A program made the translations under genes and the position numbers. Below, in pieces: positions 18,945 to 26,680 of a DNA stretch of 64,000 bases. The stretch is from NCBI RefSeq assembly GCF_011044495.1, contig NZ_CP049143.1, positions 2,914,001 through 2,978,000 on the forward strand, written 5' to 3'. The notes beneath the pieces were generated by a model, which was given only the letters and a program-made list of their open reading frames with translations, did no database searches and was not told the DNA's origin. How positions within the stretch are numbered: position 1 is the stretch's first letter; each line of letters starts with the position of its first letter. This DNA is from Roseimicrobium sp. ORNL1. GTDB lineage: Bacteria > Verrucomicrobiota > Verrucomicrobiia > Verrucomicrobiales > Verrucomicrobiaceae.

Positions 18945-20240
18945 ATGGCCGTCTCCCCGCACACCATGCGCATCGAGCTCCCCGGCAGCACTGCCGGGCT
19001 TCGTGAGCGGCAATGGGAGAAATTGAAACGCCTGCTCATCAAGGTAGGCACCACGGAGAACTTCAATTCGCAGCGCCTGCAGCAGCACGGCGTGGACCCG
19101 TACAGCATCACCAGCCTGGATGACTTCATCCGGCGCGTGCCTTTCACCACGAAGGCGGACCTCTTGCAGGATCGCCTGCTGTACCCACCCTTCGGCTCGA
19201 ACTTCACGGAGCCCGTCGAGCGTTATACCCGATTCTGCCAGACGAGTGGCACACTCACCGGCGCGCCTATGGCAGTACTGGATACACCCGCGAGCTGGGA
19301 GGCCATGCTCTCCTGCTGGCGTCAGGTCTATCGTGCGGCGGGCGTGCACGCGGGGGATCGGGTGTTCTTCGCTTTCAGCTTCGGTCCTTTCCTCGGCTTC
19401 TGGACCGCGTTCGAAGCAGCGGCCCGCGACTGCCTGGTCATCCCCGGCGGCGGACAGTCCACCAATGCGCGACTGGAGATGATGGCCCGCTACAAGGCCA
19501 CCGTGCTCTGCTGCACACCGACCTATGCCTTGCGGCTCGGGGAGAACATCGGCGCGCCCAGCGGCGTGCATCTCGATCAGCTCAACGTCCGCCGCATCAT
19601 CGTGGCCGGCGAACCCGGTGGCAGCATCCCGGTGGTGCGGGATCGTCTCAATGAACTCTGGGGTGGCGTGAAAATCTTCGACCACCACGGCCTGTCTGAG
19701 ATCGGCCCGGTGAGCTATGAAGACCAGAACCAGCCCTCCAGCCTCTGCGTGATTGAGGATTCCTATTTCGCCGAGGTGCTGGATCCGAACACGGGTGAAC
19801 CCGTGCAGGAAGGGGAGGAGGGCGAACTCGTCCTCACCACGCTGGATCGCACGGCGTGCCCGCTCATCCGCTACTGCACCGGTGATTGGGTCTCGCCTCA
19901 TCACGTGGATGACAAGCTCTACCTCGAAGGCGGCGTGCTCGGTCGTGTGGATGATATGGCCGTGATCCGAGGCGTGAATATCTACCCCAGCGCGCTGGAG
20001 AATGTCATCCGCCGCTTCCCGGAGATCGCCGAGTTCCAGGTGGAGCAGCGCAAGGTGGAGGCCATGGATGAGATTGAGCTCATCGTGGAGCTCGCTCCCG
20101 GCTCTGACGATGCCGTGGTGCACAAGCTGCAGGAGCGCCTGCGGGACACCTTCACCCTCCGCATCCCCGTGCGCCTTGCCGCGCAGGGTTCACTGCCCCG
20201 GTTCGACTTCAAGTCGCGGCGGTGGCGGCGGGTGCAGTGA
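18945..20240 (+). CDS. Phenylacetate-CoA ligase-like AMP-forming enzyme (PaaK family)
   Basis: A 431-residue adenylate-forming enzyme. The phosphate-binding loop is TSGTLTGAPM (about 98-107, usually TSGTTGKP), the mid motif HHGLSEIGPVSYE and late motif GDWV-x(n)-RVDDMAVIRGVNIYP are as in PaaK ligases, and the C-terminal AMP-binding_C2 domain is present. It activates a carboxylic acid to an acyl-AMP and then a CoA thioester. No phenylacetate-catabolic genes are near, so the acid is unknown; PaaK homologues also work in pigment and natural-product pathways. The altered P-loop (Leu for the second Thr and Ala for Lys-adjacent Gly) is worth noting. Confidence 0.85.
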   Translation: MAVSPHTMRIELPGSTAGLRERQWEKLKRLLIKVGTTENFNSQRLQQHGVDPYSITSLDDFIRRVPFTTKADLLQDRLLYPPFGSNFTEPVERYTRFCQTSGTLTGAPMAVLDTPASWEAMLSCWRQVYRAAGVHAGDRVFFAFSFGPFLGFWTAFEAAARDCLVIPGGGQSTNARLEMMARYKATVLCCTPTYALRLGENIGAPSGVHLDQLNVRRIIVAGEPGGSIPVVRDRLNELWGGVKIFDHHGLSEIGPVSYEDQNQPSSLCVIEDSYFAEVLDPNTGEPVQEGEEGELVLTTLDRTACPLIRYCTGDWVSPHHVDDKLYLEGGVLGRVDDMAVIRGVNIYPSALENVIRRFPEIAEFQVEQRKVEAMDEIELIVELAPGSDDAVVHKLQERLRDTFTLRIPVRLAAQGSLPRFDFKSRRWRRVQ

Positions 20241-20253
20241 GGTGGTGCTCTCT

Positions 20254-20573
20254 CAAGGAGTGGGAGCATTCCTGCTCCCATTTGATGGCTTGCCAAGAGC
20301 CTGTAACGGTTCACGTGTCTCTGAGCGTGATAGGCCGACCCGCAGGGAGCGGCACTAGCCTTAGTGCCGGTGGTTGGCAAGTGTGGGCGCGGAGCCTTTC
20401 TTTTCGAAGCTTTCGAGGACGCCTCCAAGCTCCTCGCGCGGCCATGCTGCCTATGACGGCACTAGGCTAGTGCCGCTCCCTGCGAGACAGTCGCTTCGTG
20501 AGTGCGGTTGGGTAGCTACTATGTTGAGATGTAGCACACCTCAACATAGGGACAGGAATGCCCCCACTCCTTG
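20254..20573. repeat. Nested inverted-repeat element
   Basis: Outer arms: CAAGGAGTGGGAGCATTCCT (from 20254) and, inverted, AGGAATGCCCCCACTCCTTG (to 20573). Inner arms: GCAGGGAGCGGCACTAGCCT (20342-20361) and its exact 20-bp complement (20464-20483). A further palindrome, ATGTTGAG to CTCAACAT, is at 20521-20547. The outer arm is shared with elements at 15.8, 23.0 and 36.2-36.4 kb. Positions 20241-20783 contain no gene; the rpmF gene often found before plsX is absent. Confidence 0.8.
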
Positions 20574-20783
20574 ACAGGTGCGCACGTGTCTCCGCCAACT
20601 TCACCCCAGAGTACTCTGCCTCCCAAATGTTAATTTACCCGCCGGTTGCGCCACCCAATTTCCCCCCTCACTACCAGCGCGCCGCGATACTTTTCCCGCC
20701 CCTCCGATTGTGCCTTGCATCCGCTTTCGGCCTGCGCTAACTGCCCAACCCCTAACCTTGCAGCATAGCCAGTCAGAACCCAC

Positions 20784-21797
20784 ATGAAGATCGTCCTCGA
20801 TGCGATGGGCGGCGACATAGCGCCCAAGAATCCCATTGGAGGCCTGAAGCTGGCCCTGGATACGCTGGCGGACGTGGAGAAGTTCTACCTCACTGGCCCG
20901 AAGGACACCCTTGAAGCCGAACTGGATGCCCAACAGGTGGGCCAGCGCGAGCGCATTGAAATCGTCAATGCCACCCAGGTGGTGGACATGCACGACTCCG
21001 GTCTGGATGCGGTGCGCAAGAAGAAGAATTCCTCCATCACCGTCGCTGTCGACTTGGTGAAACAGGGCGCCGCGCAGGCCGTGGTGAGCGCAGGCCACAC
21101 GGGTGCATCCGTCACCGCCGGTACCCTCATGCTGGGCCGATTGGAAGGCGTGGACTTTCCCGGCATTGCGAGCCCCATGCCGAATGAGCACGGCGTCTGC
21201 TACATTCTGGATGCCGGAGCGAATCCGGACGCCACTGCCCGCCACCTCGTGCAATACGCCATCATGGGCTCTACCTATGCCCAGTACGTGCACGGCAGGT
21301 CATCCCCCGTGGTGGGTCTCATGAATGTTGGTGAGGAGGATTCCAAGGGGAATCTCCTCGTGAAAGAGGCCTTTGCCCTGCTGAAGAAGGCACCGGTGAA
21401 CTTCAAGGGCAACGTCGAAGGGCACGACATCTTCGACACCGAACTGGACGTCATCGTGTGTGACGGCTTCACCGGCAACGTCGTGCTGAAGAGCTGCGAA
21501 GCCACCGCGAAGGCCATGTTCACCTGGCTGAAGCGTGAGATTGAATCCTCCGTTGTCCGCAAAATGGGCGCCTTCATTGCCAGGGACGCCTTCCGTGCTG
21601 TAAAAAAGCGCGGCAGCTACGAATCCTACGGTGGCAGTCCCCTTCTCGGTGTGAAGGGCGTAGTCATCATCGGGCATGGCAGCAGCTCGCCCGTGGCCAT
21701 CATGAACGCACTCCGTGTGGGCATGGAGGCCGTGACGCACGAGGTCAATCCGCACATCCAGACCGCCATTACTTCCCACGTTTTCGCACATGTCTAA
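20784..21797 (+). CDS. plsX: Phosphate acyltransferase PlsX
   Basis: Converts acyl-ACP and phosphate to acyl-phosphate, the substrate of PlsY in phospholipid synthesis; a peripheral membrane enzyme. Length (337) is normal. The N-terminus DAMGGDIAPKNPI, SAGHTGASVTAG and the VGEEDSKGN and CDGFTGNVVLKSCE motifs are diagnostic. The stop overlaps the start of fabH by 8 bp, a classic plsX-fabH translationally coupled pair that ties phospholipid and fatty-acid initiation together. Confidence 0.97.
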   Translation: MKIVLDAMGGDIAPKNPIGGLKLALDTLADVEKFYLTGPKDTLEAELDAQQVGQRERIEIVNATQVVDMHDSGLDAVRKKKNSSITVAVDLVKQGAAQAVVSAGHTGASVTAGTLMLGRLEGVDFPGIASPMPNEHGVCYILDAGANPDATARHLVQYAIMGSTYAQYVHGRSSPVVGLMNVGEEDSKGNLLVKEAFALLKKAPVNFKGNVEGHDIFDTELDVIVCDGFTGNVVLKSCEATAKAMFTWLKREIESSVVRKMGAFIARDAFRAVKKRGSYESYGGSPLLGVKGVVIIGHGSSSPVAIMNALRVGMEAVTHEVNPHIQTAITSHVFAHV

Positions 21798-22788
21798 GCC
21801 CTGCCAATGCAGCATCATCGGGACCGGCAGTTATATGCCTACGAAGGTCCTCACGAATGACGACCTCTCCAAGATGGTGGAGACGTCTGACGAGTGGATC
21901 ACCACCCGCACCGGCATCAAGGAGCGCCGCATTGCTGCTGAGGACGAAACCACCAGCGACATGGCCACCGCCGCGGCAAGGCAGGCTCTGGAAGCCGCGG
22001 GTGTGAAGCCCGAGGAACTCGATCTCATCGTCGTGGCCACGGTCACTCCAGACATGTTCTTCCCCTCCACGGCCTGTCTGGTGCAAGCCAAGTTGGGTGC
22101 GAAGAATGCCATCGGCTTTGACATCAGCGCAGCGTGCTCCGGTTTCCTCTACGCTCTCCAAGCCGCACGTCACTTTCTGAACGGCGGCCCGCGCATGACG
22201 GCGCTCGTCATCGGTGCGGAGAAACTCAGCAGTCTGATCAACTGGAAGGATCGCAACACCTGCGTGCTCTTCGGCGATGGCGCTGGTGCCGTGGTGGTGC
22301 GCCGCGACGATCGCAAGAGCGCTCCCGGACGCGTGCTCTCCACCGTGATGGGCAGCGACGGCACGCTGGCGGATCTTCTCAAGGTGCCCGGCGGCGGCTC
22401 TGCCTGCCCCATCACTGCTGAGAATGTGGCCCTGCGCCCGAATACGATTTACATGGAAGGTCGCGAAACCTTCAAGCACGCCGTGACCCGCATGTATCAG
22501 GCCAGCCTCGATGCCCTCGAGCAGGCCGGTGTGAAAGCGGAGGATGTGAAGCTCGTGATTCCCCATCAGGCGAACGCGCGCATCATCTCCGCCATCGCCG
22601 AGCGTCTCAATGTCCCGCCGGAGCGCACCTTCATCAACGTGGACAAATACGGCAACACCAGCGCCGCGACCATTCCCGTGGCGCTCGATGAAGCCCAGCG
22701 CGCCGGCCGCCTGCAGAGTGGAGACATCCTCCTCCTCGTCGCCTTCGGCGGCGGCTTCACCTGGGCCAGCTCCGTGGTGGCATGGTGA
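21790..22788 (+). CDS. fabH: 3-oxoacyl-ACP synthase III (KASIII)
   Basis: Condenses acetyl-CoA (or another starter CoA) with malonyl-ACP to begin type II fatty-acid synthesis. The catalytic triad is visible: Cys116 in DISAACSGF, His259 in VIPHQANARI, Asn289 in YGNTSAAT. Length 332 is typical. The 8-bp overlap with plsX implies coupled translation. No fabD/fabG/acpP follows; instead a long repeat region begins within a few bases of the stop. Confidence 0.97.
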   Translation: MSKPCQCSIIGTGSYMPTKVLTNDDLSKMVETSDEWITTRTGIKERRIAAEDETTSDMATAAARQALEAAGVKPEELDLIVVATVTPDMFFPSTACLVQAKLGAKNAIGFDISAACSGFLYALQAARHFLNGGPRMTALVIGAEKLSSLINWKDRNTCVLFGDGAGAVVVRRDDRKSAPGRVLSTVMGSDGTLADLLKVPGGGSACPITAENVALRPNTIYMEGRETFKHAVTRMYQASLDALEQAGVKAEDVKLVIPHQANARIISAIAERLNVPPERTFINVDKYGNTSAATIPVALDEAQRAGRLQSGDILLLVAFGGGFTWASSVVAW

Positions 22789-22789
22789 C

Positions 22790-23161
22790 AACGTAGCTCG
22801 CGAGTCCCTTCGCGTGCTTTGTGCCAGCCCCGTCTGAGGGAATGGCCGCAAAAGAACGCAAAGATCGCAAAAGCAGTTCAGGAAGTCGGGTCTCCTGACC
22901 GGACAGCGTCTGGCGGGTTTTCCTACCCGCCATTGTGGTGCGATGCATGGTGTGTTGATAGAAGTCTGCACCTGAGCCAACCCTCAAGGATTGGGGGCAT
23001 TCCAGCCTTCATTTTCTCAGCCGCAAAAAGACGCAAAAAACTCAAAAAGGTCGTGATTGCGGCCCTGCGAAGTGCCTCCGAAATGACGCCCGCCTACTGA
23101 GTCAGCTTCGCCTACAAAACACCGCAGGCTAGGCAGTCCAATTTTGCGTCTTTTTGCGGCT
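22790..23161. repeat. Composite inverted-repeat element B
   Basis: In order: an ACGTAGCTCGCGAGTCCCTT segment (22791-22810) shared with 47.76 and 63.84 kb; a CGCAAAAG-rich arm (22852-22876); a double hairpin (22885-22931) that is the reverse of 16114-16160; a TTGGGGGCATTCCAG copy (22991-23005); and a perfect 20-bp inverted pair AGCCGCAAAAAGACGCAAAA (23019-23038) and its complement (23142-23161). Positions 22789-23205 have no gene. It lies between convergent fabH and gdx. Confidence 0.8.
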
Positions 23162-23205
23162 ACCTTATCAGGCTTCTTACCCCTGGCGAGTTAGCCGGGT
23201 CGGTC

Positions 23206-23520
23206 CTACTCCACCACTTTCAGCCCGATCACGCCTGCCAGGATGAAGCCGATGCACACCATGCGGCTCACCGTGAGAGGCTCTCCCAAAAAGAAGATCC
23301 CGCACACAATGGTGCCCGCGGCACCGAGCCCGGTCCACACGGCATAAGCGGTGCCAATGGGCAATGACTTCGCGGCCCACCCCAGCAGCACCACGCTGGC
23401 TACCAGCGCCACACCCACGCCGACCGAAGGCCATAGACGGGTGAAGCCCTCAGTAAACTTCAGGCCCACGGCCCACCCGATTTCAAACAACGCGGCAACG
23501 ATCAAGATAATCCAAGGCAT
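23206..23520 (-). CDS. gdx: Guanidinium exporter Gdx (SMR family, SugE type)
   Basis: A 104-residue, four-helix small multidrug resistance protein. The N-terminus MPWIILIVAALFEIGWAVGL, with the essential Glu13, and the LPIGTAYAVWTGLGAAGT segment are close to the Gdx (formerly SugE) subtype, which exports guanidinium by proton antiport as an antiparallel dimer. The start is the ATG at 23520; a longer frame would run into the riboswitch. The two-hairpin guanidine-II riboswitch just upstream (23544-23591) independently supports the guanidinium assignment. It follows an amine oxidase gene on the same strand. Confidence 0.93.
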   Translation of the reverse strand: MPWIILIVAALFEIGWAVGLKFTEGFTRLWPSVGVGVALVASVVLLGWAAKSLPIGTAYAVWTGLGAAGTIVCGIFFLGEPLTVSRMVCIGFILAGVIGLKVVE

Positions 23521-23543
23521 AACAAAACAGGGGATGAATGTGG

Positions 23544-23591
23544 CAGGGTCGTCCCTAGTCTGCGAAGGAAACATCAAGGCCGTCCTCGATG
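23544..23591 (-). promoter_or_regulatory. Guanidine-II riboswitch (mini-ykkC)
   Basis: On the minus strand two stem-loops have the diagnostic ACGR tetraloops. P1 (23591-23572): CATCGAGG-ACGG-CCTTGATG, an 8-bp stem with one G-T pair. P2 (23557-23544): TAGGG-ACGA-CCCTG, a 4-bp Watson-Crick stem plus a wobble. In both, GG precedes and CC follows the loop, as in the consensus. The linker is 14 nt and P2 ends 23 nt before the gdx ATG. This class binds two guanidinium ions through the paired loops and raises expression of exporters. I see no strong Shine-Dalgarno site between P2 and the ATG, so the mode of control (translation in other members) is inferred. Confidence 0.9.
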
Positions 23592-23733
23592 TCCGTGATA
23601 TTCATCAATTCATTACGAATATCGTTCTCATAAGATGCATCATTTCTGCCCGGGGTCAAGCGATGGCCCCGCGTCCTCCTGGCCAGCAAGTTGAAGTGGC
23701 ACACATTGGCAGAGCTCCGCCGCTCCATCACAT

Positions 23734-25134
23734 TCAACCCGCCGCTATCTTGAGTATTCTTTCCGCTTCACGCCTTCCGCTCAGGATGGCCCCGGGCACG
23801 GTGCCGAAGAGCCCCTTGTTCGTCGCTTCTCCTGCGAAAAACAAGCGGCTGCCCACTGGCTTGGCCAGCTCTGCGACATCGCTCATGGGAGAATTCACCT
23901 TGGGAAAGAAGTAGGCGCCACGGCTGAACGGGTCTGTTCCCCAGCGAGTGATCTTCGCCTTCAAGGGAGCAGGCACTGGTTCTCCCGTGGCGGTGCGCAA
24001 CTCCTCAAGTGCGATCTGAGCCACCGCCTCGTCAGACATCGCTTCGCGTTCTCGTGCCAGGGCCCCGCTGTGCCACATAAGAAGAATATGCCGGTCTGGG
24101 ATCACGCGTGAGAGACTGGAGAACGCCACGCCCCAAGGCGCGGAGGACTTCAAACTCAGGAACCAGTTGGTATCTTCCGGCCAGAACCTTTTGGGAAATT
24201 CCAGGAATACCTTCCCCAGGCACCCCATGCCCATCCGGGCAATCGCCTGGCTCTTCGCAGGTGGCAGAGCAGGGGAGAAGCGCACGCTCTGCGACTGGAG
24301 TACTCCCAGCGGCAGCGTGCACAGCACGTGCTCCGCGTGGTAGACGTCCCCGCCCTTGGTGGTCACGGTGCATACTTCCTCCCTGTGATCGATCTCCGTT
24401 ACCACCGCTCCAAGTCGCACATCGAGCAGCCCGGTGGCGAGCAGGGCTGGCACCTGATCATAGCCTCCGGTCAGAATGTGGTTCCCACCCGAAAAACCCT
24501 CCTCGTCGCCGATGCTCTGGATCGCTATCTGATTGATATCGCCCCCGTATTCCAAACCCACCTCGGAGGCTACCATGGCGCGCAGCTCTGCTGCCTGTCG
24601 GGGCGTCAGTGATTCCTCCGCTACATAACGGTCCATGGCGTCCTGAACCGAGTGCTTCAGTTCGATCTCATCTTCCGCCTCCTCGATCACTTCCGTGAAT
24701 GCCTCCATGCGTTCCGAGAGCTCTTCCGCGTCCACGTCTTCACCCTTGCGCACCGCCTGGACCGCGTCCGAGGAAAATGGCACGCTCGCCCAGCGATGCC
24801 TCTTCGCCATCTCCCAGACTGGATTCATCTCTCCGTCGCTGTTCTTCGTGCCCTGCACATACTGTGCGCCGATTTCCACCGGCACGCCGAAGGTGGCGCG
24901 GTCCGTATGCACCCTGCCTCCGATTCGCTTGCGGGCCTCCAGCACCGTGACCTTTGCTCCTGCTTCTTGAAGCAGCTTCGCTGCCGCCAGGCCTGACACG
25001 CCCGCGCCGATAACAATGACGCGCAGCCCCGGTCGCACGGCGCCACTCCCCACACGCGCGCCCATACCAGCCAGGGACGCCATCGCACACCTGCCCATGA
25101 AAGCCCGGCGCGCCAGCCTCGGTGGTTTTGACAT
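23734..25134 (-). CDS. FAD-dependent amine oxidase, Tat-exported
   Basis: A 466-residue flavin monoamine/polyamine oxidase-like protein. A twin-arginine signal (RRAFMG, then a short hydrophobic stretch) is at residues 9-30, so folded export to the periplasm is likely. The FAD dinucleotide motif VIVIGAGVSGLAAAKLLQEAG is at about 39-59, followed by RRIGGR-type ARKRIGGRVHT, and the C-terminal FAD contact LFFAGEATN plus GTVPGAILSG is intact. It oxidises a primary or secondary amine to an aldehyde or imine; the substrate is unknown. It ends 142 bp before the gdx riboswitch. A link between amine oxidation and guanidinium export is possible (for example from guanidino compounds) but not shown. Confidence 0.85.
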   Translation of the reverse strand: MSKPPRLARRAFMGRCAMASLAGMGARVGSGAVRPGLRVIVIGAGVSGLAAAKLLQEAGAKVTVLEARKRIGGRVHTDRATFGVPVEIGAQYVQGTKNSDGEMNPVWEMAKRHRWASVPFSSDAVQAVRKGEDVDAEELSERMEAFTEVIEEAEDEIELKHSVQDAMDRYVAEESLTPRQAAELRAMVASEVGLEYGGDINQIAIQSIGDEEGFSGGNHILTGGYDQVPALLATGLLDVRLGAVVTEIDHREEVCTVTTKGGDVYHAEHVLCTLPLGVLQSQSVRFSPALPPAKSQAIARMGMGCLGKVFLEFPKRFWPEDTNWFLSLKSSAPWGVAFSSLSRVIPDRHILLMWHSGALAREREAMSDEAVAQIALEELRTATGEPVPAPLKAKITRWGTDPFSRGAYFFPKVNSPMSDVAELAKPVGSRLFFAGEATNKGLFGTVPGAILSGRREAERILKIAAG

Positions 25135-25300
25135 ATCGGGATGTTACACAGAAAGCCTCAGGCACGTCAATCCGCGAGCCCTCGTGTGTTCGTTCTGGGT
25201 CTGACCGGTTTTCTGGCATTTGTTCCATCCGGTCCAAACTTCCGCATTTTGTCTGGAACTTTCCCCCAAGGGTTGGTGCAATGGCCAATACTCCAATATT

Positions 25301-26179
25301 ATGAAAACCCTGATGCTTGCCCTGTCTCTGCTGGTCATGCCTCATGCAGGCATGGCTGAGGTGCTCTACCAGAAGGAGGGCACCTCGCGTATCTCAGGAT
25401 CCAAGGTGTACCATGAGGTGACGGATCGCATCGAGATACCCAGCGAAGAATACCGCTCGCTGCCCCGATTTCAGATGGGCAAGGACCCCATACCCGTCAC
25501 CATGGAGGACGTTATTCGACTGGCCGATGCCCATTTTCAGAAGACTTTGGGAGTTCCATTCACGGAAGACAACGGCTTCATCGACATCAAACTGAGTTGG
25601 ACGGGGGGGCGCGGGAATCCCATCTGGTGGTATCACGTCCGCTTTGATCTATTTCATGGAGCAAAGCCCCGCACAGACGACAGGGACGAGTATCAACTTG
25701 GTATTCCCATGAATGGGAAGGTCTACGCCGGGACAAGCACAAGGAAGGAGATCATCGACACCAGCGACCCCATCAAGGAATCCGGCATCCCATTTTTGCA
25801 GACCGGGAAAAGGTCTGAACTTCATCCCATCGAGGCCGAATTGGTTCGGCTTGGAAATTCTCCGGTGATTCAAACGGATAAGATTCCCGGGGTGTATCTC
25901 CATCAGAATGGGACTTCTGCATACGTCTTCTATCCAGATGGAACCATGTTCACCTTTTACTTCAACAAAGGGCTCTACAAGGTGGACGACAAGGGCAGGG
26001 TGCTCAAAAGCTATGTGTACGGCCCTGACAAGGATAAGCTCGCCGACTTCCAGTACACTGGGGTTATCCGAAACGGAGCGTTCGTGAGCGATCACGGCGA
26101 CTACACCCAGGTGTATCATCTGAGGGATGAACGAACGTCCTCAACCCAAGAACCGGCATCCCCCCAGCTTCCGAAATAG
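25301..26179 (+). CDS. Secreted hypothetical protein
   Basis: A 292-residue protein with a clear signal peptide (MKTLMLALSLLVMPHAGMA, cut near residue 19). No family is recognised. The mature part is rich in Tyr/Asp/Lys and has no membrane segment; a C-terminal beta-rich region (YVFYPDGTMFTFYFNKGLYK, then DKGRVLKSYVYGPDKDK) might be a beta-propeller blade or sandwich. Base composition is slightly lower in GC than its neighbours. The start is the ATG at 25301, because the longer frame lacks a signal peptide. It is divergent from the amine oxidase gene. Confidence 0.7.
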   Translation: MKTLMLALSLLVMPHAGMAEVLYQKEGTSRISGSKVYHEVTDRIEIPSEEYRSLPRFQMGKDPIPVTMEDVIRLADAHFQKTLGVPFTEDNGFIDIKLSWTGGRGNPIWWYHVRFDLFHGAKPRTDDRDEYQLGIPMNGKVYAGTSTRKEIIDTSDPIKESGIPFLQTGKRSELHPIEAELVRLGNSPVIQTDKIPGVYLHQNGTSAYVFYPDGTMFTFYFNKGLYKVDDKGRVLKSYVYGPDKDKLADFQYTGVIRNGAFVSDHGDYTQVYHLRDERTSSTQEPASPQLPK

Positions 26180-26215
26180 GCAACAGCGTGGGGCCATTCG
26201 CCAAGAAACAACAAA

Positions 26216-26238
26216 GCGCGTGCCATGCCGGCACGCGC
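26216..26238. terminator. Probable bidirectional terminator hairpin
   Basis: A 9-bp perfect stem, GCGCGTGCC and GGCACGCGC, with an ATGCC loop. It lies between the stop codons of two convergent genes. On the minus strand it is followed by TTTGTTGTTT; on the plus strand only by CCTGCC and an A-run, so the minus-strand reading is better supported. Confidence 0.6.
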
Positions 26239-26296
26239 CCTGCCTAAAAAATAAACTCTGCGGCTTCGCTGCTTTGCGTTTCAACAACGCATCGGC

Positions 26297-26611
26297 CTAG
26301 AAACCCATCCCTGGAGGCAATCCCATGCCCTGGGTGATCTTGCCCATTTCACCGGCGGCGAGTTCCTTGCTCTTGCTCAGCGCCTGCTGCACGGCGGTGA
26401 GCACCAGGTCCTGCAGCATCTCCACATCTTCCGGATCCACCACTTCCTTCGCGATGGTGATGGAAGTGATTTCCTGTGCGCCATTCGCCGTGGCTTTCAC
26501 GCGGCCGCCTCCGGCAGCGCCTTCAACCGTCTTGCCGGCGAGTTCCTGCTGCGTCTGCGCCATGTCGGTCTGCATGCGCTGCATCTGTTTGAGCATTTTC
26601 TGGATATTCAT
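26297..26611 (-). CDS. YbaB/EbfC family nucleoid-associated protein
   Basis: A 104-residue DNA-binding protein that dimerises into a tweezer shape and coats the nucleoid. The N-terminal helix (MNIQKMLKQMQRMQTDMAQTQ) and the VEGAAGGGRVKATANGAQEI strand pair are typical, as is the acidic-aliphatic stretch ending in EMGKITQGMGLPPGMGF. It follows dnaX with a 69-bp gap, the usual dnaX-ybaB(-recR) order; recR is not seen downstream. Confidence 0.93.
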   Translation of the reverse strand: MNIQKMLKQMQRMQTDMAQTQQELAGKTVEGAAGGGRVKATANGAQEITSITIAKEVVDPEDVEMLQDLVLTAVQQALSKSKELAAGEMGKITQGMGLPPGMGF

Positions 26612-26680
26612 GGGGAAAGAGAAGGGGATGGAAGGTTGGAATACTGGAAGAGTGGAATGATAGAAGGTGAGGTCGTTTTG

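Noticed and set aside
20241-20783. Small ribosomal protein L32 gene (rpmF) before plsX
   Set aside because: rpmF often precedes plsX, but all frames here are broken and the gap is filled by repeats.
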